From NCBI GenBank assembly GCA_003225055.1, contig QIAU01000164.1:1-42243 (forward strand): a DNA stretch of 42,243 nucleotides, written 5' to 3'. The DNA is from Acidobacteriota bacterium (GTDB lineage Bacteria; Acidobacteriota; Terriglobia; Terriglobales; Acidobacteriaceae). Of this stretch, positions 34,860 to 42,243 are shown piece after piece. A program made the translations under genes and the position numbers. Numbering within the stretch: the stretch's first letter is position 1; every line of letters begins with the position of its first letter. The notes beneath the pieces were generated by a model that saw only the letters and a list, made by a program, of their open reading frames with translations, ran no database searches and was not told the DNA's origin.

Positions 34860-35330
34860 TCAGCGTGCCCTGGCTACTGCCGCTTCCTTCATCATCTTCT
34901 TCCGGGCGGCTAGTCGCTCTTCAAACCCCTTCAACGTGTGGCGACCGGCTTTCGATCGCGTAATGAGTTTTTCCAGGTTCGCCATAATGGTCGGACTCTT
35001 CAGCTGGGTTCGCAGGTCCTTCAGGAAGGGGCGAACCTTCGCGAATATCACGAACATCTCCCCCGAGAAGGCGAGTTCCATGAAGAGTTCTTCACTCAGT
35101 GTGCCATGCAAGACGAACGAAGCTGCCATTTCCCAGTAGCCGGTCACCTGTCGCAGCCAGTTGTTCTCCTGGGTACCCGCCGCCATGGCGATTTTCGCAA
35201 GATCGTCGGCGCTGTCCGGCCAGAAGGTGGCAACCCACCATTAACGCGCCTTCCGCATCTCGGCCTCACGGCGCAAGTCATAGAGTTTTACAATCAGTTC
35301 GGCATCAGCGGCAGTTGGCTTTTTAGACAT
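34860..35330 (-). pseudogene. conserved small gene interrupted by an in-frame TAA
   Basis: ATG 35330 is preceded by a perfect AGGAGG and opens MSKKPTAADAELIVKLYDL up to codon 29, where TAA (35241-35243) interrupts. The same frame then continues without a break through WWVATFWPDSADDLAKIA and WLRQVTGYWEMAASFVLHG to a stop at 34860. Together they read as one protein of about 155 residues of a conserved hypothetical type that I associate with Acidobacteriota. A restart at ATG 35186 would give a 108-residue C-terminal part, but no ribosome site is seen there. A single base change restoring a sense codon would repair it, so this is a recent nonsense mutation, a sequencing error, or a read-through stop. 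Confidence 0.7.
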
Positions 35331-35389
35331 GAAACCTCCTCCAAATTTTGTATTTCCGTAATTTTGCAAGCGGGTAATTTAGGGTGCCG

Positions 35390-37870
35390 CTAGATTACCG
35401 GAGCGGCTTCCACCGGGACGGGACGTTCGTAGTCGCACTCTTTGTTCGGACACGCGATTACCGGACCAGCTTTTAATATCTTCTCAACCAGGTACTCGCC
35501 TCCGCACGACGGGCATTTCTCAGCGATTGGCTTGTTGGCTGACGTGAACTTGCAATTTGGGTAATTCGAACAGCCGTAGAACGTATTGCCTTTGCGGCGG
35601 GCTCTCTTCTCGACGACTTCGCCGTCTTTGCAGAGCGGGCATTTGACGCCGATAAAGTTTTGCTTGACGTATTTGCACTCCGGATAACCGCTGCAGGAGG
35701 TGAATTCTCCGTAGCGGCCGTGCCGGATCACCAGATTACGCCCGCACTTGGGACAGATTTCATCCAGCGGAATGTCAGGAACTTTGCGGCCCTGATCCAG
35801 GCGGCGCGTGGTCTTGCAATCCGGATAACCCGTGCAGGCCATGAACTGACCGAAGCGTCCGCGCTTGAGCACCATCACTCGCCCGCAGTTCTCGCAGTAC
35901 TCCTCCTGCGTGGTCTCCTGCATATCGGCCGAATCGAGATCCGGCAGGTTGATGGGGTTTTCCTTGGTGAAGGTGCAGCTTTCGGGATCGTCCTTGTCAT
36001 AGGAACTGCAGGCATAAAAGGAACCGTGTTTCCCCCACTTGATCACCAGCGGCGAGCCGCAGCGTTCGCACTTTTCGTCCGTGGGCTTCTCCATACGCTT
36101 GATGTTTTCCATGTGCTTCTCAGCGTATTTGAGGTCCTTGGCAAAACGCTTGTAGAACTCGGCCAGCGTGTCGGTCCACTTCTCCTTGCCTTCTTCGATT
36201 TCATCCAGTTCTTCTTCCAGGCGGGCGGTGTACTGAAAATCGAAGATGTCGCGGAAATTTTCCACCAGCAAATCCGTGACCACCAGCCCGATCTCGGTGG
36301 GCACAAATTTGCCCCCCAGCTTCTGCACGTACTGGCGCTCCTGGATAGTCGTGATGATCGCGGAATACGTGGACGGACGGCCGATTCCGCGCTCTTCCAA
36401 TTCCTTGACCAGCGAAGCTTCGTTGTAGCGCGGTGGCGGCTCAGTGAAGTGCTGCTCCGGCTTGAGGCTCTTGAGGGTCAATTTCTGGCCGGCTTCGAGC
36501 GGCGGCAGCTTGTGCTTGAGCTCTTCCGCTTCCTCATCTTCGCCTTCTTGCGACTCTTTATATATTTTCAAGAAGCCATCAAACTTAAGCACCGAACCGG
36601 TGACGCGGAACCAGAAGCTGTCGCCGCCCGACCTTGCGTCGATGTCCACCGTGGTCTGGTCGAACACGGCTGGGTTGATCTGCGAAGCAACGAAGCGCTG
36701 CCAGACCAGCTTGTAGACCTTGTACTCATCTTCTTTTAAGTACTGCTTGATCCGGTCGGGATGGCGCAATGCGGAGGTGGGACGAATGGCTTCGTGGGCA
36801 GCCTGCGCTTCCTTCTTCTCCTTATAGGTATTGGGCTGCTCGGGCAGGTACGGGGCGCCGTACTCGGAAGTGATGTACTCGCGGACTTCTTGGATCGCGT
36901 CAGGCGAGACGCGGGTGGAGTCCGTACGCATGTAGGTGATCAAACCGACCAGGCCTTCCTCGCCCAGCTCGACGCCTTCATACAGGCGCTGCGCAATCAT
37001 CATGGCCCGTTTGACGCTAAAACGCAGCTTGCGCGAGGCGTCCTGCTGCAGCTTGCTAGTGGTGAACGGCGGAGCCGCATTGCGGCGGCGCTCTTTCCGT
37101 TCGACCGAACGAACCAGCCAGTCTGCCTTATCCAGGGCAGCGCGGATGTTTTCCGCTTCGTCGCAGTTGGGAATTTCGATCTTCTCTTCGCCCTTGCCGA
37201 GAAAACGCGCGTCAAACGCCGGCGGCTTGGACGCGGCCAGATGAGCATCTATAGTCCAATATTCCTTCTTCTCGAAGGCCTTGATCTCGCGTTCGCGCTC
37301 CACGACCAGACGGAGGGCGACGGTCTGCACCCGACCCGCAGAAAGGCCACGACGCACTTTGTCCCAGAGCAGCGGCGACACCTGGTAGCCTACGAGGCGG
37401 TCGAGCACGCGGCGAGCCTGCTGGGCGTCGACTAAATTGCGGTCAATCCCACGCGGATGTTCGAAAGCTTCACGGACCGCGCGTTGCGTGATCTCGTTGA
37501 AAGTCACGCGCTGGATGCGCAGAGTGTCCTCTGCCTTCTTCCTTTTCTTCTTCTTCCTTTTGCCCGAGCCGTTGCCCAGTTCCTCTTCCAGGTGCGCGGC
37601 AATAGCTTCGCCTTCGCGGTCCGGGTCAGGCGCCAGATAGATGGATTCGGCGGACTCGGCCAGCTTCTTCAGCTTGACCAGTACCTTTTCTTTGCCGGGA
37701 ATAACGATGTATTCCGTATCGAAGTCTTTGTCGATATCGACTCCCAGAGTGCTCTTGGGCAAGTCCTTCACATGGCCGAGCGAAGCTTCGACCGTGTACC
37801 CTTTGCCAAGATATTTCTGGATGGTCTTCGCCTTGGCAGGCGATTCGACGATGACTAAGCTTTTGGACAA
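35390..37870 (-). CDS. topA: DNA topoisomerase I (type IA) with five zinc ribbons
   Basis: An 826-residue type IA topoisomerase that relaxes negative supercoils. It has the TOPRIM domain (SLVIVESPAKAKTIQKYLG, then LAPDPDREGEAIAAHL), the catalytic tyrosine in GLITYMRTDSTR, GLSAGRVQTVALRLV, and the core motif RYNEASLVKELEERGIGRPS. The tail carries five CxxC...C zinc ribbons, starting at CERC, CENC, CPKC, CPLC and CPSC; E. coli TopA has fewer canonical ones. A Lys-rich insertion (GKRKKKKRKKAED) lies after the TOPRIM acidic motif. TTG 37870 is chosen because it yields the family's usual start and has GAGGGG 4 bases upstream; an upstream ATG at 37918 adds 16 residues without similarity. Confidence 0.95.
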   Translation of the reverse strand: MSKSLVIVESPAKAKTIQKYLGKGYTVEASLGHVKDLPKSTLGVDIDKDFDTEYIVIPGKEKVLVKLKKLAESAESIYLAPDPDREGEAIAAHLEEELGNGSGKRKKKKRKKAEDTLRIQRVTFNEITQRAVREAFEHPRGIDRNLVDAQQARRVLDRLVGYQVSPLLWDKVRRGLSAGRVQTVALRLVVEREREIKAFEKKEYWTIDAHLAASKPPAFDARFLGKGEEKIEIPNCDEAENIRAALDKADWLVRSVERKERRRNAAPPFTTSKLQQDASRKLRFSVKRAMMIAQRLYEGVELGEEGLVGLITYMRTDSTRVSPDAIQEVREYITSEYGAPYLPEQPNTYKEKKEAQAAHEAIRPTSALRHPDRIKQYLKEDEYKVYKLVWQRFVASQINPAVFDQTTVDIDARSGGDSFWFRVTGSVLKFDGFLKIYKESQEGEDEEAEELKHKLPPLEAGQKLTLKSLKPEQHFTEPPPRYNEASLVKELEERGIGRPSTYSAIITTIQERQYVQKLGGKFVPTEIGLVVTDLLVENFRDIFDFQYTARLEEELDEIEEGKEKWTDTLAEFYKRFAKDLKYAEKHMENIKRMEKPTDEKCERCGSPLVIKWGKHGSFYACSSYDKDDPESCTFTKENPINLPDLDSADMQETTQEEYCENCGRVMVLKRGRFGQFMACTGYPDCKTTRRLDQGRKVPDIPLDEICPKCGRNLVIRHGRYGEFTSCSGYPECKYVKQNFIGVKCPLCKDGEVVEKRARRKGNTFYGCSNYPNCKFTSANKPIAEKCPSCGGEYLVEKILKAGPVIACPNKECDYERPVPVEAAPVI

Positions 37871-38944
37871 TGTCCCCTCGACGAGTCTTTCTTTTTTTGA
37901 AGCTAGCACGAATGGCAAGCTGGCAACAAGCTACTATTGCTCGCTACTGGCTACTGGCAACCTCGCTGACGGCTAGAGCCTCGTTTTTTGAATGCGATAC
38001 AGGCCGGACCCTCTGTACCGGGTACCAGGCCAGTCAGCATCCGCGCAACCTCCACGACCTCGATCACACGACCTCGAACACGAGTCGTCGAAAATCGACG
38101 TCAAGCCAGAAAATCGAAAGCCCTTGCCAACAAGAAGGGCTATTCCAGTTGGGTTGCCGAACCGCGCGCGATCTTGGAGAAACAGCCTAAATTCACCGTC
38201 GGAACCTCTGCCCCATGCTACGGCGATATTCGCGCCGATCGAAGCCGCGGAACGGCGCAGCTGACGGGTGAGACCCTATGCCTTTTCCCCGGGGAAGTTG
38301 CGGGTAACCTCGTACACGCTGAGAGTCAGATCATGAGCCTTCGTCCCGACTTTCAACTCCTTGAAGTTCTTCCCTTATCAGATTTTGTTTCGCGTGCCAG
38401 CTTGCTAGCAGCTTGTAGCTAAAAGCTCTGCACAAAATTCTTCCCCGGCAGCAGTTTCACCTCGCCGGCGGGTTCGAAGAGGACGGCAAAGATCTCGGAG
38501 CAGGAAACTTCGAATTCCAGACAGTTCTCCTTCGTCCCCGAATAGAGATGCAGTTCCCTCCGGCTGCGATTCAGGGCGGGGGCGAGTTGGAGCTTGGCGC
38601 GTTGTTTTATCAAGGTGTTGGGACCCCAAGCGTTTTTGTTCGTTACCTCACCCGGGCATGGCAAAGACGTCGCAGCTCGGTTCCAGAGCGCAACCTTCCG
38701 GTAAGCGAAGGGCGCAACACGGCTCCCACATCGCCGAGACACTCCGCGATGCACCGTGCGGGCGTGGCGACCGAGGCCGGGCGTTAAAGCGAGCGCCAAC
38801 CAGAGCCGGGCGCGGTCTTGAGCGGGTTTGACGGGAAGAGCCAAGGGCTGAGGCACATAAGCCTCCTCGGCGGGCATGTGACAGCCGGACAAATCGCTGC
38901 CAAGGATTGGCGGCGCATGGCTTTGTTAAAATTAGCGGTTCTCC
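37871..38944. other. 1.07-kb spacer between topA and mqnA, no firm gene
   Basis: No frame here shows a recognisable family. The most protein-like stretch is on the minus strand at about 38419-38640, ending CLEFEVSCSEIFAVLFEPAG then KLLPGKNFVQSF, in an open frame without a good start or ribosome site. It could be the end of a decayed gene. On the plus strand 37988-38422 is open but has low-complexity, Arg/Thr-rich text. The region probably holds the topA and mqnA promoters; TTAAAATTAG lies about 15 bases before mqnA. Confidence 0.4.
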
Positions 38945-39778
38945 ATGGGCCGCCTGCGCATATCGGCAATTTCCTACCTCAATACTGCACCCTTAATGTG
39001 GGATTTCGAACACGGCAGTGCCGGCTCGGAGTTCGAGATTTCCTATACCATCCCGTCGGCCTGCGCACAGGCCTTGCGCGACGGGACAGCCCAGATCGGG
39101 ATCATCCCCGCGGCGGCCTACGCCACTGTTCCCGACTTGGTGATACTTCCGGGCGTATCCATTGCCTCGCGGGGCCCGGTGCGCTCCATCCTATTGATCA
39201 GCAAGCTGCCGATTGAAGAAATACGGTCAGTAGCGCTGGACCGCTCTTCCATGACTTCGGTCGCTCTGCTCAAAGTGATCTTGGCCAAGTGGGTAGGCCG
39301 AGAGCCGGTTTTTAGCTCCCTCGGTCCCGACCTCCACGAGATGCTGAGAGACCACGATGCGGGATTGCTGATCGGCGATCCGGCGCTCGAGGTCGACAGG
39401 TCCCGCTATCACTGCTACGACTTGGCAGAAGAATGGATTCGCCACACGGGCAAGCCATTCGTGTTCGCGTTCTGGGCGGTAGGCAAGGCCGCGCTACGAA
39501 ATGCCCCCGCCAACTTGGATTTGGCGGCGATATTTCAGAAATCGCGGGATCATGGACTTGGTAAGATTGATGATATCGCACGAATCTGGGGGCCGAGGCT
39601 GGTGGGGCTCAGCCAAGCCGACGTGAAAAAGTATCTGGCCGAAAACATTTACTACTACCTCGACTGGGAATGCCTGGACGGCCTACGGCTTTTCTACCGG
39701 TATGCGACCGCTTGTGGGGTTCTGCCACCCGCGCCTGCTCTCGAGTTCTACGAAGCGCTCAAACCCGCTATCCGATAG
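38945..39778 (+). CDS. mqnA: chorismate dehydratase of the futalosine menaquinone pathway
   Basis: A 277-residue MqnA-type protein with a periplasmic-binding-protein-like fold but no signal peptide. Diagnostic text is RISAISYLNTAPLMWDF at the N-terminus, QIGIIPAAAYATVPDL, LLIGDPALE near residue 140, and FVFAFWAVGK. It dehydrates chorismate to 3-[(1-carboxyvinyl)oxy]benzoate, the first step of the futalosine route to menaquinone. mqnC lies 490 bases downstream on the same strand, confirming the pathway. ATG 38945 gives the family start. Acidobacteriota commonly use this route in place of the men pathway. Confidence 0.93.
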   Translation: MGRLRISAISYLNTAPLMWDFEHGSAGSEFEISYTIPSACAQALRDGTAQIGIIPAAAYATVPDLVILPGVSIASRGPVRSILLISKLPIEEIRSVALDRSSMTSVALLKVILAKWVGREPVFSSLGPDLHEMLRDHDAGLLIGDPALEVDRSRYHCYDLAEEWIRHTGKPFVFAFWAVGKAALRNAPANLDLAAIFQKSRDHGLGKIDDIARIWGPRLVGLSQADVKKYLAENIYYYLDWECLDGLRLFYRYATACGVLPPAPALEFYEALKPAIR

Positions 39779-39861
39779 AACTATTCCCGCCCGTACACTA
39801 TCCCCGGGAGCCTAAATAAGTTCAAAAGGCGGGATGGAAGCTCGTTTGGCACTGGCGATTC

Positions 39862-40110
39862 GTGTCGGCATGGACCTGGCTGCGCCGCCTGGGTGGCCCC
39901 CGGCCTTTCCTGCTGGCCTCCGGGGCCCTGCAGTATCCGCGCCAGAAGTTCCTGGCGTTGCTCGGCTTTGGACGGGCCCGTGCGTTTCACCATCGTCGGC
40001 TTCCTGGCGGCGCACAATGGCCAACAGATCCTCCAGTTTTTTTCGAAGTACTCGAAGCCAACCCGGTATACGCTCATCGCGCCGGCGATCGTGGGAGTGC
40101 TTGCCAGCTT
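39862..40110 (+). pseudogene. remnant of a DedA/VTT-domain membrane protein
   Basis: Between mqnA and mqnC the text PFLLASGALQYPRQKFLALL (one frame, from about 39898) continues as VRFTIVGFLAAHNGQQILQFF and YTLIAPAIVGVLASLLA in the next frame, with a one-base shift near 39978-39981 in GGGCCCG. This order matches the C-terminal half of VTT (SNARE-associated) proteins. The N-terminal half, with the PVPGE-type motif, is absent; WTWLRRLGGP joins directly to PFLLA, suggesting an internal deletion. The second frame has no stop of its own and runs into the mqnC frame. It is non-functional as it stands. Confidence 0.6.
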
Positions 40111-40267
40111 GTTGGCGACGTGCGCTTCTGGCGGAGTCGGGCAGGGAGCCGGCACCCAACGCAGCCGAGTTCAAAGGCGCGGAGCCGGAAAGCCGGGCGA
40201 AGCAGTCCTAACTTGGAGGGGACCGCCGGGGTCCGATAGAATTGTCCCACGCGGCTGTGATCGGCTT

Positions 40268-41314
40268 ATGTCCTTGACCAAGCAGCAAGCGCTCGAGATG
40301 TACCAGTCAGATGACCTGATTGGCATTGGCATGGAGGCGGATGCCTTGCGGCGCAAGCTCCATCCCGAGGGGGTGGTCACCTACATTATTGACCGCAATA
40401 TCAACTACACCAATTTCTGCACCGAATACTGTACCTTCTGTGCGTTCTACCGCCCGCTGAAGGGCCCCCGGGCCAAAGAGGGCTACATCCTCGATTTCGA
40501 GACCATCTACGAAAAGATCCGCGAGACAGTAGAGTTGGGTGGCACGGGCGTCTTGATGCAGGGGGGACTCGATCCCGACCTGAAAATTGACTGGCACGAG
40601 CAGTTGCTGCGCGGCATTAAGCAACGCTTTCCCAAGATTCACCTGCACTGTTACTCGGCTTCAGAGATCATTGCCGTCGCCGAATACAGCGGGCTGACCA
40701 TTCGCGACACGATCCTGCGTCTGCGCGACGCCGGACTGGATTCGATTCCGGGCGGAGGCGCCGAGATTCTGGATGATGAGGTGCGCTACAAAATTGCGCG
40801 TTTGAAGTGCCTCACGGACGACTGGTTGAACGTCCATCGCACCGCACACCAGATCGGAATGCGGACGACCGCTACCATGATGTTTGGGGTGGGCGAGAAG
40901 CACGAGCACCGCATCAACCACTTCCAGCGTCTTTATGAGCTTCAGGAAGAGACCGGCGGCTTCACGGCGTTTATCCCCTGGACTTTTCAACCCGCCCACA
41001 CCGCCCTCGGCGGCCGACACTGGGAGGAAGCAACTGCAGTGGAATATCTGAAGAATCTGGCTATCTCACGGCTCTATCTCTCCAATTTCAAGAACGTGCA
41101 GTCCAGCTGGGTGACACAGGGCCTGAAGGTTTGCCAACTGGGATTGCGCTTTGGCGGCAACGATGTCGGGTCGGTGATGTTGGAAGAAAACGTGGTGCGG
41201 GCCGCGGGTGTTTCGAATTGCACAACTGAGGAAGAGTTGCGGCGCATCATTCGCGATGCAGGATTCCGCCCTGCGCAACGAGACACGTTATACCGGACGT
41301 ACTTCCTGAATTGA
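40268..41314 (+). CDS. mqnC: cyclic dehypoxanthinyl futalosine synthase (radical SAM)
   Basis: A 348-residue radical SAM enzyme. The 4Fe-4S motif CTEYCTFC (C51, C55, C58) follows NINYTNF, and the SAM-binding GGTGVLMQGGLDP and GAEILDDEVR text is that of MqnC. It converts dehypoxanthine futalosine to the cyclic form, step three of the pathway begun by MqnA. ATG 40268 is chosen by family length; the frame stays open for another 125 codons upstream only because it runs through the VTT remnant. No strong ribosome site precedes it. mqnB, mqnD and mqnE are not in the window. Confidence 0.94.
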   Translation: MSLTKQQALEMYQSDDLIGIGMEADALRRKLHPEGVVTYIIDRNINYTNFCTEYCTFCAFYRPLKGPRAKEGYILDFETIYEKIRETVELGGTGVLMQGGLDPDLKIDWHEQLLRGIKQRFPKIHLHCYSASEIIAVAEYSGLTIRDTILRLRDAGLDSIPGGGAEILDDEVRYKIARLKCLTDDWLNVHRTAHQIGMRTTATMMFGVGEKHEHRINHFQRLYELQEETGGFTAFIPWTFQPAHTALGGRHWEEATAVEYLKNLAISRLYLSNFKNVQSSWVTQGLKVCQLGLRFGGNDVGSVMLEENVVRAAGVSNCTTEEELRRIIRDAGFRPAQRDTLYRTYFLN

Positions 41315-41532
41315 GGTTTCGTGCTGAGCGAGGGCCAACCCGAGTCGAAGAGCCCCTACCCGGCCGGCGTGGCTGATGCTGCTTGAAGGTATTTTTACCA
41401 GCTGCCAACGGCAGAGTTGAATGGTAGAGACCGAGCTGTGCCCCCTCCAGTGATTCCAGAGGGGCTCTACCCTGAGGAGGACAGACTCCAAGCAACTGTA
41501 GTCGCAGCGGGTTACCGGGAAGCGCCGTAAAG

Positions 41533-41553
41533 CCCCGCCCTTTAGGGCTGGGG
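41533..41553 (+). other. IS200/IS605 left-end hairpin with bulged T
   Basis: CCCCGCCC pairs with GGGC-T-GGGG across a TTTA loop, leaving one unpaired T (41549) in the 3' arm. A bulged T in a subterminal hairpin is the feature that TnpA of this family recognises on single-stranded DNA. Confidence 0.65.
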
Positions 41554-41609
41554 ATATAAGGCGTGATTTTGCCTTGTCTTAGATTGCTTCATTAGGTATA
41601 AACATCAGT

Positions 41610-42011
41610 ATGGCCCTGGAAGGGTACAAATCAAACCACAACGTGGTCTATTCAAGCAAGTACCATTGTGTGTGGACACCTAAGTATCGGCGAGCTGTGC
41701 TGGTCGGACGAGTCGCTAAACGGTGCGAACAGGTGCTTAGACAAGTGGCAGACAAATATCATGCCGAAATCATGGCTCTGGAAATCATGCCCGACCACGT
41801 ACACGTGCTGGTAGAAGTAGACCCGCAGTTGGGTATTCATCGGTTGGTTAAGCACCTCAAGGGGGTTTCCTCGCACATCTTGCGGCAGGAATTTCGCACC
41901 CTGAAATCACGGTTGCCGACGCTGTGGACGAATAGCTATTTCGTGTCCACCGTCGGGGGGGCGCCGCTAGCGGTCATCCAACAATATGTCGAAAAGCAGA
42001 AGAACGTATAA
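41610..42011 (+). CDS. tnpA: IS200/IS605 TnpA, Y1 HUH transposase
   Basis: A 133-residue single-strand transposase. The HUH metal motif is H63-V-H65 (PDHVHVLVEV) and the catalytic tyrosine is Y126 (VIQQYVEKQ). KYHCVWTPKYRR at the N-terminus and GAPLAVIQQY are family signatures. The length is that of active members. It cuts and rejoins single-stranded ends using a 5' phosphotyrosine intermediate, guided by the left-end hairpin 60 bases upstream. The last 26 bases overlap the tnpB start. It appears intact, so this part of the element may still act on its ends. Confidence 0.95.
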   Translation: MALEGYKSNHNVVYSSKYHCVWTPKYRRAVLVGRVAKRCEQVLRQVADKYHAEIMALEIMPDHVHVLVEVDPQLGIHRLVKHLKGVSSHILRQEFRTLKSRLPTLWTNSYFVSTVGGAPLAVIQQYVEKQKNV

Positions 42012-42243
42012 ATATCGGCTGTGGCCAAACCGCAAACAGCGGGAAGTCCTGTTTTCGACGCTGGAAGTGTGCCGCCAGTTGTACAACGATGCTCTCAAAG
42101 AGCGGCGCGAGGCTTGGAAGTTGTGCCGCGCAATGCGTATCTTTCTCCATGCAATCGGCGCAGTTGCCCGCCTGCAAGGCAGCCGACCCTGCGCTGGGCA
42201 AGGTGTATTCGCAGGTGCTGCAAGATGTGCTGCACCGTGTAGA
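41986..42243 (+). pseudogene. tnpB: TnpB, N-terminal part, frameshifted and cut by window edge
   Basis: ATG 41986 lies inside the end of tnpA. The frame reads MSKSRRTYKYRLWPNRKQRE, then FSTLEVCRQLYNDALKERREAW, the TnpB N-terminal signature. After about codon 45 the family text moves to another frame: SMQSAQLPACKAADPALGK then YSQVLQDVLHRV from about 42146. The shift is one base (or two lost) between about 42112 and 42140. TnpB proteins are RNA-guided nucleases related to Cas12; the catalytic RuvC part and the guide RNA region lie beyond the window. With the shift, no functional protein would be made. Confidence 0.75.

Larger units (their letters stand above)
41515..42243 (+). mobile_element. 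IS200/IS605-family element, left part
   Basis: A subterminal hairpin (41533-41553) is followed by a full-length Y1 transposase gene and the start of an overlapping tnpB. This is the order of IS605-group elements, which move as single strands, without terminal inverted repeats or target duplication. TTAC at 41512-41515 lies 17 bases before the hairpin and could be the target tetranucleotide flanking the left end, as in IS608, but the true edge cannot be fixed here. The right end lies beyond the window. tnpB is already frameshifted, so the copy cannot make the accessory protein. Confidence 0.75.

Noticed and set aside
35660-36739. A 359-codon open frame on the plus strand
   Set aside because: It is antisense to topA, whose zinc ribbons and core motifs are certain; the frame has no family text.
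41444-41466. GC-rich inverted repeat as an mqnC terminator
   Set aside because: The arms pair only partly and no T tract follows; it lies about 130 bases past the stop.

Overview
The window looks like the chromosome of an Acidobacteriota (a soil 'Koribacter/Terriglobales'-type genome). This is inferred from GC-rich coding, the futalosine menaquinone genes mqnA and mqnC, an mlaEF-type lipid ABC transporter, many diderm envelope proteins, and several conserved proteins that I know only as acidobacterial hypotheticals. No rRNA, tRNA or CRISPR array was seen. The gene order is that of an ordinary chromosome, with one IS200/IS605-type element entering at the right edge.

Layout. 1-1.3 kb: tail of a Phd/YefM-like antitoxin, a small zinc-ribbon protein, a small outer-membrane beta-barrel and a possible beta-sandwich remnant. 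1.3-7.3 kb: two two-component systems diverging from one 324-bp spacer. Leftward is a histidine kinase/OmpR regulator pair. Rightward is a tight four-gene unit of porin, PstS-like binding protein, histidine kinase and OmpR regulator. 7.5-16.5 kb: metabolic and housekeeping genes (fatty-acid desaturase, beta-hydroxyacid dehydrogenase, metallo-beta-lactamase-fold hydrolase, glycerate 2-kinase, alpha/beta hydrolase, M20 deacylase, DUF255 thioredoxin-fold protein). 16.5-20 kb: a self-contained unit for a 48-residue secreted peptide, an unknown multi-pass membrane protein, a heavily frameshifted hydrolase pseudogene and a CBS-pair protein. 20.3-28.1 kb: glycine-zipper surface protein, DUF58 protein, PGPGW-type and DedA membrane proteins, alpha/beta hydrolase, ArgD-like aminotransferase and a 574-residue protein of unknown function. 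28.2-32.6 kb: PDZ/7TM/GAF/PAS histidine kinase with an NtrC-type sigma-54 activator. 32.7-34.4 kb: mlaE/mlaF pair. 34.8-37.9 kb: a small conserved gene interrupted by an in-frame stop, then topA. 38.9-41.3 kb: mqnA and mqnC with a decayed DedA-type fragment between them. 41.5 kb to the end: IS200/IS605 left end with tnpA and the start of a frameshifted tnpB.

Working together. The porin/PBP/kinase/regulator cassette reads as a nutrient (possibly phosphate-like oxyanion) uptake-and-sensing module, and its divergent partner system may share control. The PDZ kinase and sigma-54 activator form a second regulatory module. Several genes are in decay (hydrolase at 18.3-19.3 kb, the split gene at 34.9-35.3 kb, the DedA remnant at 39.9 kb, tnpB). 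I cannot separate true decay from assembly indels without reads. I see no clear defence island or biosynthetic cluster. The items most worth a second look are the porin/PBP/two-component cassette, the MlaF-like ATPase lacking its Walker B glutamate, the small secreted peptide unit, and the 574-residue protein of unknown function.
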